A DNA stretch of 64,000 bases from Clostridium estertheticum (GCF_026650985.1 NZ_CP086239.1:4676501-4740500); one strand, 5' to 3'. Numbered from the stretch's first letter, positions 8,508-17,711 are shown. Translations and numbers: made by a program. Notes: a model not told the origin generated them from the letters alone.

Positions 8508-8541
8508 AAAAGTCTTTAGTATTTATACTAAGGACTTTTTA
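8508..8541 (+). terminator. Intrinsic terminator inside the tRNA array
   Basis: AGTCTTTAGTAT pairs with ATACTAAGGACT around a two-base loop and is followed by TTTT. It separates the main array from the last tRNA-Arg. Confidence 0.75.
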
Positions 8542-8557
8542 AAAATTAATTTATTAT

Positions 8558-8634
8558 GCGCCCATAGCTCAGATGGATAGAGTTGCAGACTTCGAATCTG
8601 AAGGTCGTGGGTTCGACTCCCTCTGGGCGCACCA
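8558..8634 (+). tRNA. tRNA-Arg (TCG)
   Basis: A 77-base cloverleaf with acceptor GCGCCCA/TGGGCGC, anticodon loop CTTCGAA (anticodon TCG, reads CGN) and encoded CCA. The first pair of the anticodon stem is a mismatch (G-A). It lies after a terminator, so it depends on read-through or on its own promoter in the AT-rich spacer. Confidence 0.92.
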
Positions 8635-8645
8635 TAAACGATGAT

Positions 8646-8685
8646 ATAGCAAGCTTTACAGAAATGTAGAACTTGCTATTTTTTG
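8646..8685 (+). terminator. Intrinsic terminator after tRNA-Arg(TCG)
   Basis: ATAGCAAG pairs with CTTGCTAT around an 18-base loop and is followed by a T-run. Confidence 0.75.
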
Positions 8686-8724
8686 TACTTCTTCATATCA
8701 AATTGATTGCAATTTACATAGAAT

Positions 8725-8770
8725 AAAAAACAATACTGCACTTAGGGGGAACCCAGTGCAGTATTGTTTT
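8725..8770. terminator. Bidirectional-looking terminator with no obvious gene to serve
   Basis: CAATACTGCACT pairs perfectly with AGTGCAGTATTG. The hairpin is flanked by an A-run on the left and TTTT on the right. The nearest genes on either side do not end here. From 8771 to 9006 I see only AT-rich sequence. Confidence 0.65.
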
Positions 8771-9021
8771 AATCAGTTTATTAAGTTTCAAATCAAATAA
8801 TAGGTTGGTCTAATTAGATTATAGACAATTTATCAGATTCTAATCACTTAATATATTAAATAGTAAAATATAAATAATCTTAAGATATATAAAACCACAT
8901 AAAGTTTACATATTTATTTGATTATTTTGCAATAATTAACTGTTATTATAAATATATAGAAACCTATTAAATATTTTATTGTGAATGCAAAAAATAATAA
9001 ACTAAAATGGATGGTGCAAAA

Positions 9022-9522
9022 ATGAAAAATGCTAAAAAAATAACTTCAATATTAATAGCTTCTTCTATAACTATGGCAATGTTTGTTGGATGTGGTTCAA
9101 AAACAACAGCATCAACAACGGCAGCAACTACAACAACTGCAGTAACGACAACTACAGAAACAACAAAACCTGATACATCGACAATGAAAACAACGTACAC
9201 AACTGTTCTTAAAGCGTTAGTCACAGATAAAACAATAACACAATCTCAGTCTGACAAGGTTCTTGCTGTAGTCGCAAAAGCTAGGCCAAGTGGCGAAAAA
9301 CCAAGTGGGACAGCTAAAGAGGGTAGCGAGAAATCAACTGGTAGTGCACCTGCAAATGGTGAAAAACCAAGTGGTACGAAACCAACAGAAGGATCAAATT
9401 CTAAAAATAATCAATTAGCATCATTAGTTACTAGCAAAGTGATCACGCAAGTGCAAGCTAATACGATAAATACAAAGCTTCAGGCAGCCAGGAAGAGTAT
9501 GCATGGTACTAAGACAAATTAG
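9022..9522 (+). CDS. Thr-rich lipoprotein with two copies of an LVT-x-ITQ-x-Q helix motif
   Basis: This 166-residue protein has a lipoprotein signal peptide ending in a VGC lipobox, then a stretch of mostly Thr/Ala (about residues 28-55). Two related helical segments follow: ALVTDKTITQSQSDKVLA near residue 66 and SLVTSKVITQVQANTINT near residue 134. They are separated by a low-complexity linker with repeats of GEKPSG. Motifs of the L-V-x-x-x-x-I-T-Q-x-Q-A-D type are common in small secreted Firmicute proteins of unknown function. I chose the second ATG because a GGATGGTG ribosome binding site precedes it. The role is unknown; it is probably surface-exposed. Confidence 0.75.
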   Translation: MKNAKKITSILIASSITMAMFVGCGSKTTASTTAATTTTAVTTTTETTKPDTSTMKTTYTTVLKALVTDKTITQSQSDKVLAVVAKARPSGEKPSGTAKEGSEKSTGSAPANGEKPSGTKPTEGSNSKNNQLASLVTSKVITQVQANTINTKLQAARKSMHGTKTN

Positions 9523-9548
9523 AATTTATAAACATAATTATAAAATGT

Positions 9549-9591
9549 TAAGGCGACGATAATATAAAATTATTGTTACCTTAGTATTTTT
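9549..9591 (+). terminator. Intrinsic terminator after the Thr-rich lipoprotein
   Basis: A 15-pair imperfect stem (TAAGGCGACGATAAT against ATTATTGTTACCTTA) is followed by GTATTTTT. Just downstream, AAATATTCA at 9595 and TGAATATTT at 9624 form a second, spaced inverted repeat ahead of dhaK that could be an operator. Confidence 0.65.
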
Positions 9592-9702
9592 GGGAAATAT
9601 TCAAACTTTAGAATAAATAGTCTGAATATTTGGAGGAATGCTCGCTCATTTGTAGAAGATATAAGGTATGATTAACTTTATAACGAATGGAGGAGAATAT
9701 AA

Positions 9703-10701
9703 ATGAAAAAATTAATTAATAACCCAGAATCTGTTGTTGAAGAGATGTTAGAAGGTATGGTAATGGCACATCCAAATTATATTAAAAAACTTGAAAATGT
9801 GGATGTAATTGTTAGAAAAGATTCACCGATATCCGGGAAAGTTGCTTTGGTTAGCGGAGGGGGAAGTGGTCATGAACCAGCACATGCAGGTTATGTAGGA
9901 AAAGGAATGCTAAATGCAGCGGTTTTAGGGCCAGTATTTACGTCACCTGCCCCAGATCCAATATATGAAGCTATAAAAGCAGTTAATGGAGGAGTAGGAG
10001 TTCTTTTAGTTGTTAAAAACTATACAGGAGATGTAATGAATTTTGAAATGGCAAGTGAAATGGCGCAAATGGATGGTATAAAAGTTGAAAGTGTCGTTGT
10101 TAATGACGATGTAGCAGTTGAGAATAGTCTTTTTACAGCAGGAAGACGTGGGGTAGCTGGAACTGTATTTGTACATAAAATAGCTGGTGCAAAAGCAGAA
10201 ACAGGAGCAAATTTAGAAGATGTTAAGTTGGTAGCACAAAAAGTAATTGATAATGTACGAAGTATGGGAATTGCATTAACACCTTGCATAGTCCCTGCGC
10301 TTGGAAAACCTAACTTTACTTTAGCTGAGGATGAAATCGAAATTGGTATTGGTATTCATGGAGAGCCAGGCACTCATAGACAAACAATTAAACCTGTTGA
10401 TGAACTAGTAGATCATATGTTAGGTAAAATATTAACTGATATGACACTCACGGGCGGAGATGAAGTTGCTATTATGGTCAATGGACTCGCATCTACTCCA
10501 CTAATGGAGTTGTACATTGTCAATAGAAAAGTTCATAAGATATTAGAAGAAAAGGGGATAAAAGTTTATAAAACTTTTGTTGGTGAGTTTATGACTTCTC
10601 TTGAAATGACAGGATGTTCTGTTACGCTTTTAAAACTAGATGATGAATTAAAAATTCTATTAGATGCATCGGCAGATACAGCAGCATTAAAAGTGTTATA
10701 G
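9703..10701 (+). CDS. dhaK: Dihydroxyacetone kinase subunit DhaK
   Basis: This 332-residue protein is the substrate-binding subunit of the PEP-dependent dihydroxyacetone kinase. It has the GGGSGHEP motif at about residues 52-59. His219 in GIGIHGEPG is the residue that binds dihydroxyacetone covalently as a hemiaminal in the family. A strong GGAGGAGAAT ribosome binding site precedes the ATG. It is the first gene of dhaKLM, with dhaL about 60 bases downstream. The complex takes phosphate from the PTS and makes dihydroxyacetone phosphate in the cytoplasm, feeding glycerol-derived carbon into glycolysis. No glycerol dehydrogenase gene is next to it. Confidence 0.95.
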   Translation: MKKLINNPESVVEEMLEGMVMAHPNYIKKLENVDVIVRKDSPISGKVALVSGGGSGHEPAHAGYVGKGMLNAAVLGPVFTSPAPDPIYEAIKAVNGGVGVLLVVKNYTGDVMNFEMASEMAQMDGIKVESVVVNDDVAVENSLFTAGRRGVAGTVFVHKIAGAKAETGANLEDVKLVAQKVIDNVRSMGIALTPCIVPALGKPNFTLAEDEIEIGIGIHGEPGTHRQTIKPVDELVDHMLGKILTDMTLTGGDEVAIMVNGLASTPLMELYIVNRKVHKILEEKGIKVYKTFVGEFMTSLEMTGCSVTLLKLDDELKILLDASADTAALKVL

Positions 10702-10763
10702 TAAGATAACAAATTAAGATATGTAAAATGAAAACGCTTAAATATAAGGAGGGATGTGAAAAA

Positions 10764-11414
10764 ATGAGCATTACAGGATTACAAGTAATATTAATTTTAA
10801 ATAAAATTGCAGAAGTACTTGAAAAAAACAAGATTTATTTAAGCGAGTTAGATGCAGCTATAGGTGATGGGGATCATGGAATAAACATGAATAAAGGGTT
10901 TAATGCAGTTGTAACAAAATTAAAGGATGATGATGGACTTGATATCGGAGTTATTCTTAAGAAAACTGGCATGGCACTAATATCGAATGTTGGAGGAGCA
11001 GCAGGACCATTATATGGCACAGCATTTATGAAAGCAGCGGCTGCTATTAATGGTAAAGCGGATATTGATGTTAAAGATTATATTGAGATACTCGAAGCTG
11101 CCCTTGGTGGAGTTATGATGCGTGGAAAAGCTCAAAGGGGAGAAAAAACAATGATTGATGCTATAGCACCAGCGATTGTTGCTATGAAAGAAGCAGAAGA
11201 CGCAGGTAAAAACCCACTAGAGGTCCTAAAAGCTTCAAAAGATGCTGCGATGCAAGGAGTGGAATATACAAAAACTATAATTGCTACTAAAGGAAGAGCT
11301 AGTTATCTTGGCGAAAGAAGTATTGGTCATCAAGATGCAGGTGCAACATCTAGTTATTTAATATTAAATACTGTTTATGAAGAAGTAAAAAACATAAATG
11401 AAAGTAAGGTGTAA
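10764..11414 (+). CDS. dhaL: Dihydroxyacetone kinase subunit DhaL (ADP-binding)
   Basis: This 216-residue protein carries the nucleotide-binding signature AAIGDGDHG at residues 31-39, whose acidic residues bind the two Mg ions and ADP. It also has GGAAGPLYGTAF near residue 75 and the C-terminal GRASYLGERSIGHQDAGA segment typical of DhaL. In the PTS-dependent system ADP stays bound as a cofactor and shuttles phosphate from DhaM to dihydroxyacetone. The reading frame extends upstream to 10728, but the AAGGAGGG ribosome binding site at 10746-10753 points to the ATG at 10764. It lies three bases ahead of dhaM. Confidence 0.95.
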   Translation: MSITGLQVILILNKIAEVLEKNKIYLSELDAAIGDGDHGINMNKGFNAVVTKLKDDDGLDIGVILKKTGMALISNVGGAAGPLYGTAFMKAAAAINGKADIDVKDYIEILEAALGGVMMRGKAQRGEKTMIDAIAPAIVAMKEAEDAGKNPLEVLKASKDAAMQGVEYTKTIIATKGRASYLGERSIGHQDAGATSSYLILNTVYEEVKNINESKV

Positions 11415-11417
11415 TAT

Positions 11418-11807
11418 ATGGTAGGAATTGTGATAGTTTCACATAGTAGCAAGGTAGCTGAAGGGGTAAAAGAATTAGCACTTCAAATGGCAAATAATGT
11501 ACCTATCGCATCAGCTGGAGGGACTAGCGATAATGAACTTGGAACGGATTTAGAAAGGATCATTTTAGCAATAAAACAAGTATACTCAGAGGACGGCGTT
11601 GTTATATTATTTGACCTTGGTAGTGCATGCATGAATGCTCAAATGGCGATTGAATCTTTGACAGATGAAATGCAAAGTAATGTGAAGATTTTAGACGTTG
11701 CACTAGTTGAAGGAGCAATTACCATAGCCGTGGACAGTAGCATTGGTAAAAGCTTACCCCAGATTGAAGAAGCCGTTAAGAAATTATGTCTTCATAAAAT
11801 GTCATAA
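11418..11807 (+). CDS. dhaM: PTS-dependent dihydroxyacetone kinase phosphotransferase DhaM
   Basis: This 129-residue protein is an EIIA-mannose-like domain. His9 in the N-terminal VSHS motif is the phosphorylated histidine, and GGTSDNELGTD follows near residue 36. It passes phosphate from HPr to DhaL-ADP. Only the EIIA domain is present, as in most Firmicutes, whereas enterobacterial DhaM is fused to HPr and EI domains. It directly follows dhaL and completes the operon. No terminator is obvious after it. Confidence 0.93.
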   Translation: MVGIVIVSHSSKVAEGVKELALQMANNVPIASAGGTSDNELGTDLERIILAIKQVYSEDGVVILFDLGSACMNAQMAIESLTDEMQSNVKILDVALVEGAITIAVDSSIGKSLPQIEEAVKKLCLHKMS

Positions 11808-11862
11808 ATATTATACGATAAACACTTATGTAATGAAGACATTATCACCAAATAGGATAGGT

Positions 11863-12039
11863 TCATGGGTCTATTGGAGTGGCTCCGCTTTGTTTCTTTA
11901 GTCTTAATAAGATATCAACTTTCATTCTAGCAGCTAATAACTGCATTATTGCAATGGCAACAAACTCAGGAGCTGCATATTTAAAATTCTGTTCAGCTTG
12001 TTGTAATTCTGTAATAGATTGAGTAACTCCAATATCCAT
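11863..12039 (-). CDS. Small unrecognised protein, 58 residues
   Basis: A short minus-strand gene with an AGGGAGAT ribosome binding site. The first ATG (12045) directly abuts that site, so the second ATG at 12039 is the better start. The product begins MDIGVTQSITELQQ and is predicted as two helices, with a central Ala/Ile-rich segment (AIAIMQLLAARMK). The size and the MDI-start, Gln-rich pattern loosely recall small YjfB-like proteins of Bacillus, but I would not assign it. It is convergent with dhaM. Confidence 0.5.
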   Translation of the reverse strand: MDIGVTQSITELQQAEQNFKYAAPEFVAIAIMQLLAARMKVDILLRLKKQSGATPIDP

Positions 12040-12286
12040 AGTCATATCTCCCTAATTATAGATTATTTATACTGCATAAATGTATCAAAACATGCTCAAT
12101 CGGTTAAAATATATTTTTAATTATGCTTATTTGTTTTGGCTTGTCTATATCTGAATTGTTCTTAATTAGATTGTATGTGTGAATGGTATGTTTTAGAACA
12201 TTGTGTTCAAATAGTTGGTGACTAGATGTAATAATATAAATTATATGCTAGACACAAAAGTTAATGCACCTGCATTGCAAATTATA

Positions 12287-12315
12287 TTGACAAAGACTAA
12301 ATTATATAGTAATAT
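12287..12315 (+). promoter_or_regulatory. Promoter of the pyr operon
   Basis: A consensus -35 TTGACA at 12287-12292 and TAATAT at 12310-12315 are separated by 17 bases. Transcription would start near 12322, just ahead of the first PyrR-box-like hairpin. The AT-rich stretch 12060-12286 before it shows nothing else. Confidence 0.75.
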
Positions 12316-12340
12316 AAAACAAAAGCATAGATAAAAAATT

Positions 12341-12432
12341 ACCTTTAATTTGGTCCGAGAGATCGAGAAGGAAGTAGATATTTAAAGTGTTATTACTACG
12401 CCTTCTCACAATAGAGATGGCGTTTTTTGTTT
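12341..12432 (+). promoter_or_regulatory. PyrR-type attenuator of the pyr operon
   Basis: The leader contains ACCTTTAATTTGGTCC followed by GAGAGATCGAGAAGG at 12341-12370. This matches the conserved PyrR-binding loop of Firmicute pyr leaders (UCC-GAGAG-AAGG core). A terminator hairpin with outer stem ACGCC/GGCGT and a T-run follows at about 12399-12430. In the known mechanism, UMP-loaded PyrR stabilises the first hairpin and lets the terminator form, lowering pyrimidine synthesis when UMP is plentiful. No pyrR gene is in this window. Confidence 0.75.
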
Positions 12433-12476
12433 ATAAAAAAATCATAAAATAAACACAATATTAAGAGTGCTACTGT

Positions 12477-12513
12477 ACCTTTAAATTTAGTCCGAGAGAC
12501 TGAGAAGGAGAGG
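12477..12513 (+). promoter_or_regulatory. Second PyrR box overlapping the pyrB ribosome binding site
   Basis: ACCTTTAAATTTAGTCC then GAGAGACTGAGAAGG repeats the first PyrR box almost exactly. Its 3' arm AAGG is part of the AAGGAGAGG Shine-Dalgarno sequence of pyrB (ATG at 12521). PyrR binding here would be expected to hide the ribosome binding site, giving translational control on top of attenuation. Confidence 0.7.
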
Positions 12514-12520
12514 ATATAAT

Positions 12521-13447
12521 ATGTTAAAAGGAAGAAATTTGATTGACCCAATGGATTTATCACTACTAGAACTAGAGGAGATTTTTGATTATGCAGATGA
12601 AATAATTAAAAATCCTAAGGATTATGCTCATATATGTGATGGAAAAATTTTGGCAACATTGTTTTATGAACCAAGCACACGTACAAGATTAAGTTTTGAA
12701 GCAGCAATGTTAAGACTTGGAGGCGAGGTGTTAGGTTTCTCTGAGGCACAATCTAGTTCAGCATCAAAGGGAGAAAGTGTAGCTGATACTATACGAACTG
12801 TAGAGTGTTATGCTGATATTGCAGCAATAAGACATCCTAAAGAAGGCGCAGCTAAGGTTGCAGCTATGAATTCTCAAATGCCAGTAATAAATGCAGGTGA
12901 TGGTGGTCATCAACATCCAACTCAAACATTAACAGATCTTTTAACCATAAGAAATATTAAAGGAACATTATCAAACTTAACAATAGGAATTTGTGGTGAT
13001 TTAAAGTTTGGTAGAACAGTTCATTCATTAATAAAAGCCATGTCAAGATACGAAAATATTAAGTTTATACTAATAGCACCAAATGAATTAAAAATTCCTA
13101 AATATATTAAAGAAGAAGTACTTGAGAAAAATAACATAGAGTTTGAAGAGGTTGAAAAATTAGAAGAGGTAATCGGAGATCTTGATATATTGTATATGAC
13201 TAGAGTTCAAAAAGAAAGATTCTTTAATGAGGAAGATTATATAAGGCTTAAAGATATTTATATATTAAACAAAGAAAAAATGGTAAAAGCTAAGAAAGAT
13301 ATGATAATACTTCACCCACTTCCTAGAGTTAATGAAATAGCTGTTGAATTAGATACTGATCCAAGGGCATGTTACTTTAGACAAGCAAAGTATGGTATGT
13401 ATGTAAGAATGGCACTTATTGCTAAACTTTTGGGGGATGATAAATAA
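12521..13447 (+). CDS. pyrB: Aspartate carbamoyltransferase catalytic subunit
   Basis: This 308-residue protein carries the carbamoyl phosphate-binding motif STRTR at residues 52-56 within [13 protein letters not shown]. It also has the HPTQTL motif near residue 132 and the C-terminal HPLPRVNEI. It condenses carbamoyl phosphate with aspartate, the committed step of pyrimidine synthesis. The length is normal for a catalytic chain. It is followed by pyrI with a one-base overlap, so the enzyme should be the allosteric c6r6 type with regulatory chains, as in E. coli and clostridia and unlike Bacillus. Confidence 0.96.
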   Translation: MLKGRNLIDPMDLSLLELEEIFDYADEIIKNPKDYAHICDGKILATLFYEPSTRTRLSFEAAMLRLGGEVLGFSEAQSSSASKGESVADTIRTVECYADIAAIRHPKEGAAKVAAMNSQMPVINAGDGGHQHPTQTLTDLLTIRNIKGTLSNLTIGICGDLKFGRTVHSLIKAMSRYENIKFILIAPNELKIPKYIKEEVLEKNNIEFEEVEKLEEVIGDLDILYMTRVQKERFFNEEDYIRLKDIYILNKEKMVKAKKDMIILHPLPRVNEIAVELDTDPRACYFRQAKYGMYVRMALIAKLLGDDK

Positions 13448-13881
13448 TGGTAAGTATAAATAGTATAAAAAGAGGAATAGTAATAGATCATATTAAAGCT
13501 GGTGTAGGACTTAAAATATTCAACTATTTAGGTTTGGATAAAGCTGAGTTTACTGTGGCACTTATTATGAATGCGCCTAGTGGTAAGCTTGGGAGAAAAG
13601 ATATAATTAAAATAGAAAATGAGATTGATATAGATTATACAGTTTTAGGATTTATAGATCCTAACATAACAATAGATATAATAACTGGAGAAAAAATTGA
13701 AAGTAAAATTAAATTAAAATTACCTGACAATGTTGAAAATATAATAAAATGCATTAATCCAAGATGTATTACATCTACAGAGCAAGAAATTCAACATAGC
13801 TTTTATCTATCGAATAGAGAAAAAGGCGAATACAGATGTATGTACTGCGATGAGATTAATAACCCAAATAATATATCATAA
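13447..13881 (+). CDS. pyrI: Aspartate carbamoyltransferase regulatory subunit
   Basis: This 144-residue protein has the N-terminal nucleotide-binding domain and a C-terminal zinc domain whose four Cys (CINPRC and CMYC) match PyrI. In characterised PyrI proteins the N-terminal domain binds CTP or ATP and tunes PyrB, and the zinc domain holds the catalytic trimers together. The start codon shares its A with the pyrB stop, so translation is coupled. The family is certain; allosteric behaviour in this organism is inferred. Confidence 0.95.
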   Translation: MVSINSIKRGIVIDHIKAGVGLKIFNYLGLDKAEFTVALIMNAPSGKLGRKDIIKIENEIDIDYTVLGFIDPNITIDIITGEKIESKIKLKLPDNVENIIKCINPRCITSTEQEIQHSFYLSNREKGEYRCMYCDEINNPNNIS

Positions 13882-13946
13882 TAAACACGTAATTTGAATT
13901 AAAAGGTATGTAGAATTTTAATAAAGCGTGAAAGGATGATAAACTA

Positions 13947-15164
13947 ATGGAATTATTAATAAAAAATGCAAGGGTAGTTGATTCATCACAAGATTCTATT
14001 TTCGATGTGTATATAAATAAAGGGATAATATATGAAATAGGAAAGAATATAGAAAAAGACTGTGAGGTACTAGATGGAGAGGGATATGTTTTATCACCCT
14101 CTTTTATAGATCTTCACAGTCATTTTAGAGAACCTGGATATACGTATAAAGAAGACTTGTTATCAGGAAGTAGGGCAGCAGTTCGTGGTGGTTATACTGC
14201 AATAAATTTAATGGCAAATACAAAACCAGTATGTAGCTCAATGGACGTAATAGATAAGGTCCTTGAAAAAGCGAGCGAAATAAATCTTGTTGATATTCAC
14301 CAATGTGCATCAATTACAGAGGATTTACTTGGAAAATCTATAGATCATTTATATCAGCTAACACCGAAAGTGAGATTTATATCCGATGATGGTAAGGGCG
14401 TTTCTAACAGTCGTGTAATGCTTGAGGCGATGGTTGCAGCTAAAGAGAAGAATTTAACAATAATATCTCATGCTGAAAATGAAGAATTAGTAGATATTGA
14501 TACGAGGCTCGCAGAGAATATGATGAGTTGGAGAGATATAGCTCTTTCAAAATTTACAGGTTGCAAGCTTCACTTAGCCCATGTTAGTACGAAAGAAGCT
14601 ATGAAGGATGTTATAGATGGTAAAAAACAGGGGGCACGAGTTACCTGCGAGGTTACACCACATCATGTAGCACTAACCGAGGAAACAAAGTATAGAGTAA
14701 ATCCACCTATGAGGAAAATGGAGGATGTAAATTTTATAATTAAGGCGATGCAAGATGGCTTTGTGGATGTTATAGCAACGGACCATGCACCACACAGCGT
14801 CCAAGATAAAATAAATGGAGCACCTGGTATATCAGGGCTAGAAACCTCCTTTCCGGTATGTTACACTAAACTGGTAGAAGAAGGCCATATTACTATAAAT
14901 AAACTTTCTGAGTTGATGTCAAAAAACCCAGCTAAAATTATGATGTTAAATAAGGGCGAAATTAAAATTGGATTTGATGGAGACTTGGTTCTCTTAGATA
15001 TTAAATCTAAGTACAATATTGATTGCTCACAATTTTTATCAAAAGGACATAATTCTCCTTTTGATGGTAAGAGTGTAGTAGGCAAAGTTATGTGTACTAT
15101 TAAAGCTGGAAGAATAATTTACAAAGCTAAAACAGACAAGAACGAAGAATGGATAAGCAAATAA
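13947..15164 (+). CDS. pyrC: Dihydroorotase
   Basis: This 405-residue protein is a class I (large) dihydroorotase. The metal-binding HSH lies at residues 57-59 in FIDLHSHFREPG. Further metal ligands are in ISHAEN and LAHVST, and the catalytic Asp is in the ATDHAPH motif near residue 277. It cyclises carbamoyl aspartate to dihydroorotate. The ribosome binding site GAAAGGATGAT precedes the ATG, and the gene lies 65 bases after pyrI in the same operon. Confidence 0.95.
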   Translation: MELLIKNARVVDSSQDSIFDVYINKGIIYEIGKNIEKDCEVLDGEGYVLSPSFIDLHSHFREPGYTYKEDLLSGSRAAVRGGYTAINLMANTKPVCSSMDVIDKVLEKASEINLVDIHQCASITEDLLGKSIDHLYQLTPKVRFISDDGKGVSNSRVMLEAMVAAKEKNLTIISHAENEELVDIDTRLAENMMSWRDIALSKFTGCKLHLAHVSTKEAMKDVIDGKKQGARVTCEVTPHHVALTEETKYRVNPPMRKMEDVNFIIKAMQDGFVDVIATDHAPHSVQDKINGAPGISGLETSFPVCYTKLVEEGHITINKLSELMSKNPAKIMMLNKGEIKIGFDGDLVLLDIKSKYNIDCSQFLSKGHNSPFDGKSVVGKVMCTIKAGRIIYKAKTDKNEEWISK

Positions 15165-15186
15165 AATAGCAAAGGTGGAATAATGA

Positions 15187-16053
15187 TTGATTATAGATAG
15201 ATTATTTGAAAGCGTAGAAAAAAAAGGTAATGTATGTGTAGGGCTTGATACTGATTTGGAGTATTTACCAGTAGAGTTTAGAAATAAATTTATGCATGAT
15301 GAGCACGCATTATATAGATTTAATCAAATGATAATTGATGCTACATATGACATAGCCGCGTGTTATAAGGTACAAATAGCATATTATGAAGCACTTGGCT
15401 TAAATGGTTTAAAAGTATATAAAGACACTTTAACATATATAAAAAGCAAAGGATGTTTAGCAATTGCAGACATTAAAAGAGGGGACATTGCTAAAACTGC
15501 TCAAATGTATGCTAAAGCCCATTTTGAAGGAGACTTTGAAAGTGATTTTATAACTGTTAATCCATATATGGGTATGGATAGTATTGAGCCGTATCTTCCT
15601 TATGTAAAAAACAATGAAAAAGGATTATTTTCTCTAGTAAGAACATCGAATAAAGGTGCAGAAGATATAGAATATATAGAGAATAAAGAAAATAAAAAAG
15701 TTTATGATATAGTAGGTGAAAAATTATTAAAAATCGGTAGTGAATTTATGGGAGAATGTGGTTATAGCTCTGTAGGTGGAGTTGTTGGATGTACTCATAT
15801 AGATGAAGGCTTAAAGATGAGGAAAGATCTTGAAAAAATGTTTTTCTTGATACCTGGTTATGGAGCACAAGGTGGAGCAGCAAATGATGTTGCTATTTAT
15901 TTAAAAAATGGAAATGGCGGAGTTGTGAATGCATCTAGAAGTATATTGCTTGCGTATAAGAAAGTTGAAAATGGTGGAAGTCATTTTGAACAGTGTGCTA
16001 GGGCAGAAGCTATAAAAATGAGAGATGCTATAAGAAAAGCAGCTAATAAATAA
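15187..16053 (+). CDS. pyrF: Orotidine 5'-phosphate decarboxylase
   Basis: This 288-residue protein is a long-form (type 2) OMP decarboxylase, with catalytic DIKRGD at residues 95-100. The C-terminal phosphate-binding region contains IPGYGAQGG. It converts OMP to UMP, the last step of the pathway. The start is a TTG at 15187, about eight bases after an AAGGTGGAA ribosome binding site. The nearby ATG at 15183 is out of frame and runs into a stop after five codons, so it is not the start. It follows pyrC by 22 bases. Confidence 0.94.
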   Translation: MIIDRLFESVEKKGNVCVGLDTDLEYLPVEFRNKFMHDEHALYRFNQMIIDATYDIAACYKVQIAYYEALGLNGLKVYKDTLTYIKSKGCLAIADIKRGDIAKTAQMYAKAHFEGDFESDFITVNPYMGMDSIEPYLPYVKNNEKGLFSLVRTSNKGAEDIEYIENKENKKVYDIVGEKLLKIGSEFMGECGYSSVGGVVGCTHIDEGLKMRKDLEKMFFLIPGYGAQGGAANDVAIYLKNGNGGVVNASRSILLAYKKVENGGSHFEQCARAEAIKMRDAIRKAANK

Positions 16054-16087
16054 TATATGATTTTTATTAAGCACTGGAGGGGTTTAT

Positions 16088-16822
16088 TTGAAATACTCAG
16101 TCGAGAAGACATATGAGAATGTTTTAATAAGTGAGGGTGTGTATAAGCTTTCTATAAAAGGTAAATTTAATGTAAAGCCAGGACAATTTTTTATGTTAAA
16201 GACGGGTCAACTTGAACCACTATTGCCAAGACCTATAAGTGTATATGACGTAGATGATGAGAAAATAAGTTTTTTATATCAAATAGTAGGGCAAGGAACA
16301 AAACATTTTAGTAAACTTAAAGAGAATGACGAGCTTCAGATAATGGGACCACTCGGAAATGGATTTGAGGTAGATAAGATTAAAGGGAAAATTGCTGTTG
16401 TATCTGGTGGAATTGGTATAGCACCACTTGTTTATTTGATCAAAAAACTTACCGGTTGTGAAATAGATTTGTATTCTGGGTTTAAAACTGTGGATTATTC
16501 TGTGGATTCTGTGGAAAAATATGTAAATAAAATCAACTTATCCACAGAAAGCGGTAAAATTGGTCATAAAGGATACATAACGGACATACTAAATCCAAAA
16601 GATTATAGAACAGTTATTTGTTGTGGACCAGAAATTATGATGAGAAAAGTTATAACTATGTGTAATGATGCGAAGGTACCGGTATATGTGTCTATGGAAA
16701 ATCATATGGCCTGTGGAATAGGTGCATGTCTTGTTTGCACTTGTAAAACAAAGGGTGGGAATAAGAGAACATGTAAGGATGGCCCAGTATTTAACGGAGA
16801 GGATTTGATTTTTAATGACTAA
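16088..16822 (+). CDS. pyrK: Dihydroorotate dehydrogenase electron transfer subunit
   Basis: This 244-residue protein belongs to the ferredoxin reductase family. FAD-binding RPISVYD lies near residue 48 and an NAD-binding GGIGIAPLV segment near residue 104. A C-terminal Cys cluster ([11 protein letters not shown] plus a later Cys) holds the [2Fe-2S] centre. It passes electrons from dihydroorotate via PyrD to NAD. The start is TTG with a CTGGAGGGG ribosome binding site. It overlaps pyrD by eight bases, which fits a stable PyrK-PyrD complex. Confidence 0.94.
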   Translation: MKYSVEKTYENVLISEGVYKLSIKGKFNVKPGQFFMLKTGQLEPLLPRPISVYDVDDEKISFLYQIVGQGTKHFSKLKENDELQIMGPLGNGFEVDKIKGKIAVVSGGIGIAPLVYLIKKLTGCEIDLYSGFKTVDYSVDSVEKYVNKINLSTESGKIGHKGYITDILNPKDYRTVICCGPEIMMRKVITMCNDAKVPVYVSMENHMACGIGACLVCTCKTKGGNKRTCKDGPVFNGEDLIFND

Positions 16823-17711
16823 GGTAGAATTATGTGGAGTAGTTTTAAAAAATCCTGTTATAGCTGCATCTGGAACTTTTGGATTTGGTGAAGAATATAA
16901 AGATTATTACGATGTAGGAAGACTTGGTGGTATATCTGGCAAGGGTCTTACTCTTAATGGGAAACAAGGTAATGATGGAATAAGGATTTATGAATCACGT
17001 GGTGGAATGTTAAATAGTGTAGGGCTTCAAAACCCAGGTATTGAAAAGTTTATAACTAAAGAACTTCCATTGATGCTTAAGTGCAACACAGCTATAATCG
17101 CAAATGTTGGTGGTAGTAGCGTTGAGGAATATATGGCTGCAATAGAAAGATTAAACAACGAGGCCGTAGACATAATTGAGTTAAACATATCTTGCCCTAA
17201 TGTATTGTGTGGTGGTATGGCTTTTGGAATTAAATCAAAGGTAGCATATGACGTGGTACGCCAGGTGAAAAGTATATGTAAGAAACCTCTTATGGTTAAG
17301 TTATCACCAAATGCTGAGGATATAGTAGATATGGCATATAAATGCTGCGAAGCTGGAGCGGATGCATTATCTTTAGTGAATACTTTTAAAGGTATGGCCG
17401 TAGATATACATAAACGACGCGCAATATTTAATAACATATATGCAGGGGTATCGGGACCAGCAATAAAACCAATGGCGCTTAGAATGGTGCATGAAGTATG
17501 CAAAGCCGTAGACGTTCCAGTTGTGGGAATGGGTGGTATATCCACATTCGAAGATGCTATAGAATTTATAATGGTCGGGGCAGAGGCAGTTGGAGTTGGA
17601 ACTGCTAATTTTGTAAAACCTGATGTTTGTATAGATATAATAGAGGGAATTGAAAAGTATATGATAAAAGAAGGTATCAAAGATTTAAGTGAAATTAGAG
17701 GAATTATTTAA
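16815..17711 (+). CDS. pyrD: Dihydroorotate dehydrogenase catalytic subunit (class 1B)
   Basis: This 298-residue TIM-barrel flavoenzyme has the class 1 catalytic cysteine in ELNISCPNV near residue 130. It also has the FMN phosphate-binding [11 protein letters not shown] segment near residue 237 and the N-terminal [15 protein letters not shown] segment. Class 1B enzymes use NAD through PyrK, which is encoded directly upstream with overlap. It oxidises dihydroorotate to orotate in the cytoplasm and suits an anaerobe because it needs neither quinone nor oxygen. Confidence 0.95.
   Translation: MTKVELCGVVLKNPVIAASGTFGFGEEYKDYYDVGRLGGISGKGLTLNGKQGNDGIRIYESRGGMLNSVGLQNPGIEKFITKELPLMLKCNTAIIANVGGSSVEEYMAAIERLNNEAVDIIELNISCPNVLCGGMAFGIKSKVAYDVVRQVKSICKKPLMVKLSPNAEDIVDMAYKCCEAGADALSLVNTFKGMAVDIHKRRAIFNNIYAGVSGPAIKPMALRMVHEVCKAVDVPVVGMGGISTFEDAIEFIMVGAEAVGVGTANFVKPDVCIDIIEGIEKYMIKEGIKDLSEIRGII

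Noticed and set aside
17027-17680. 217-residue antisense frame inside pyrD
   Set aside because: It is a shadow of the pyrD codons, without a ribosome binding site or recognisable domains.
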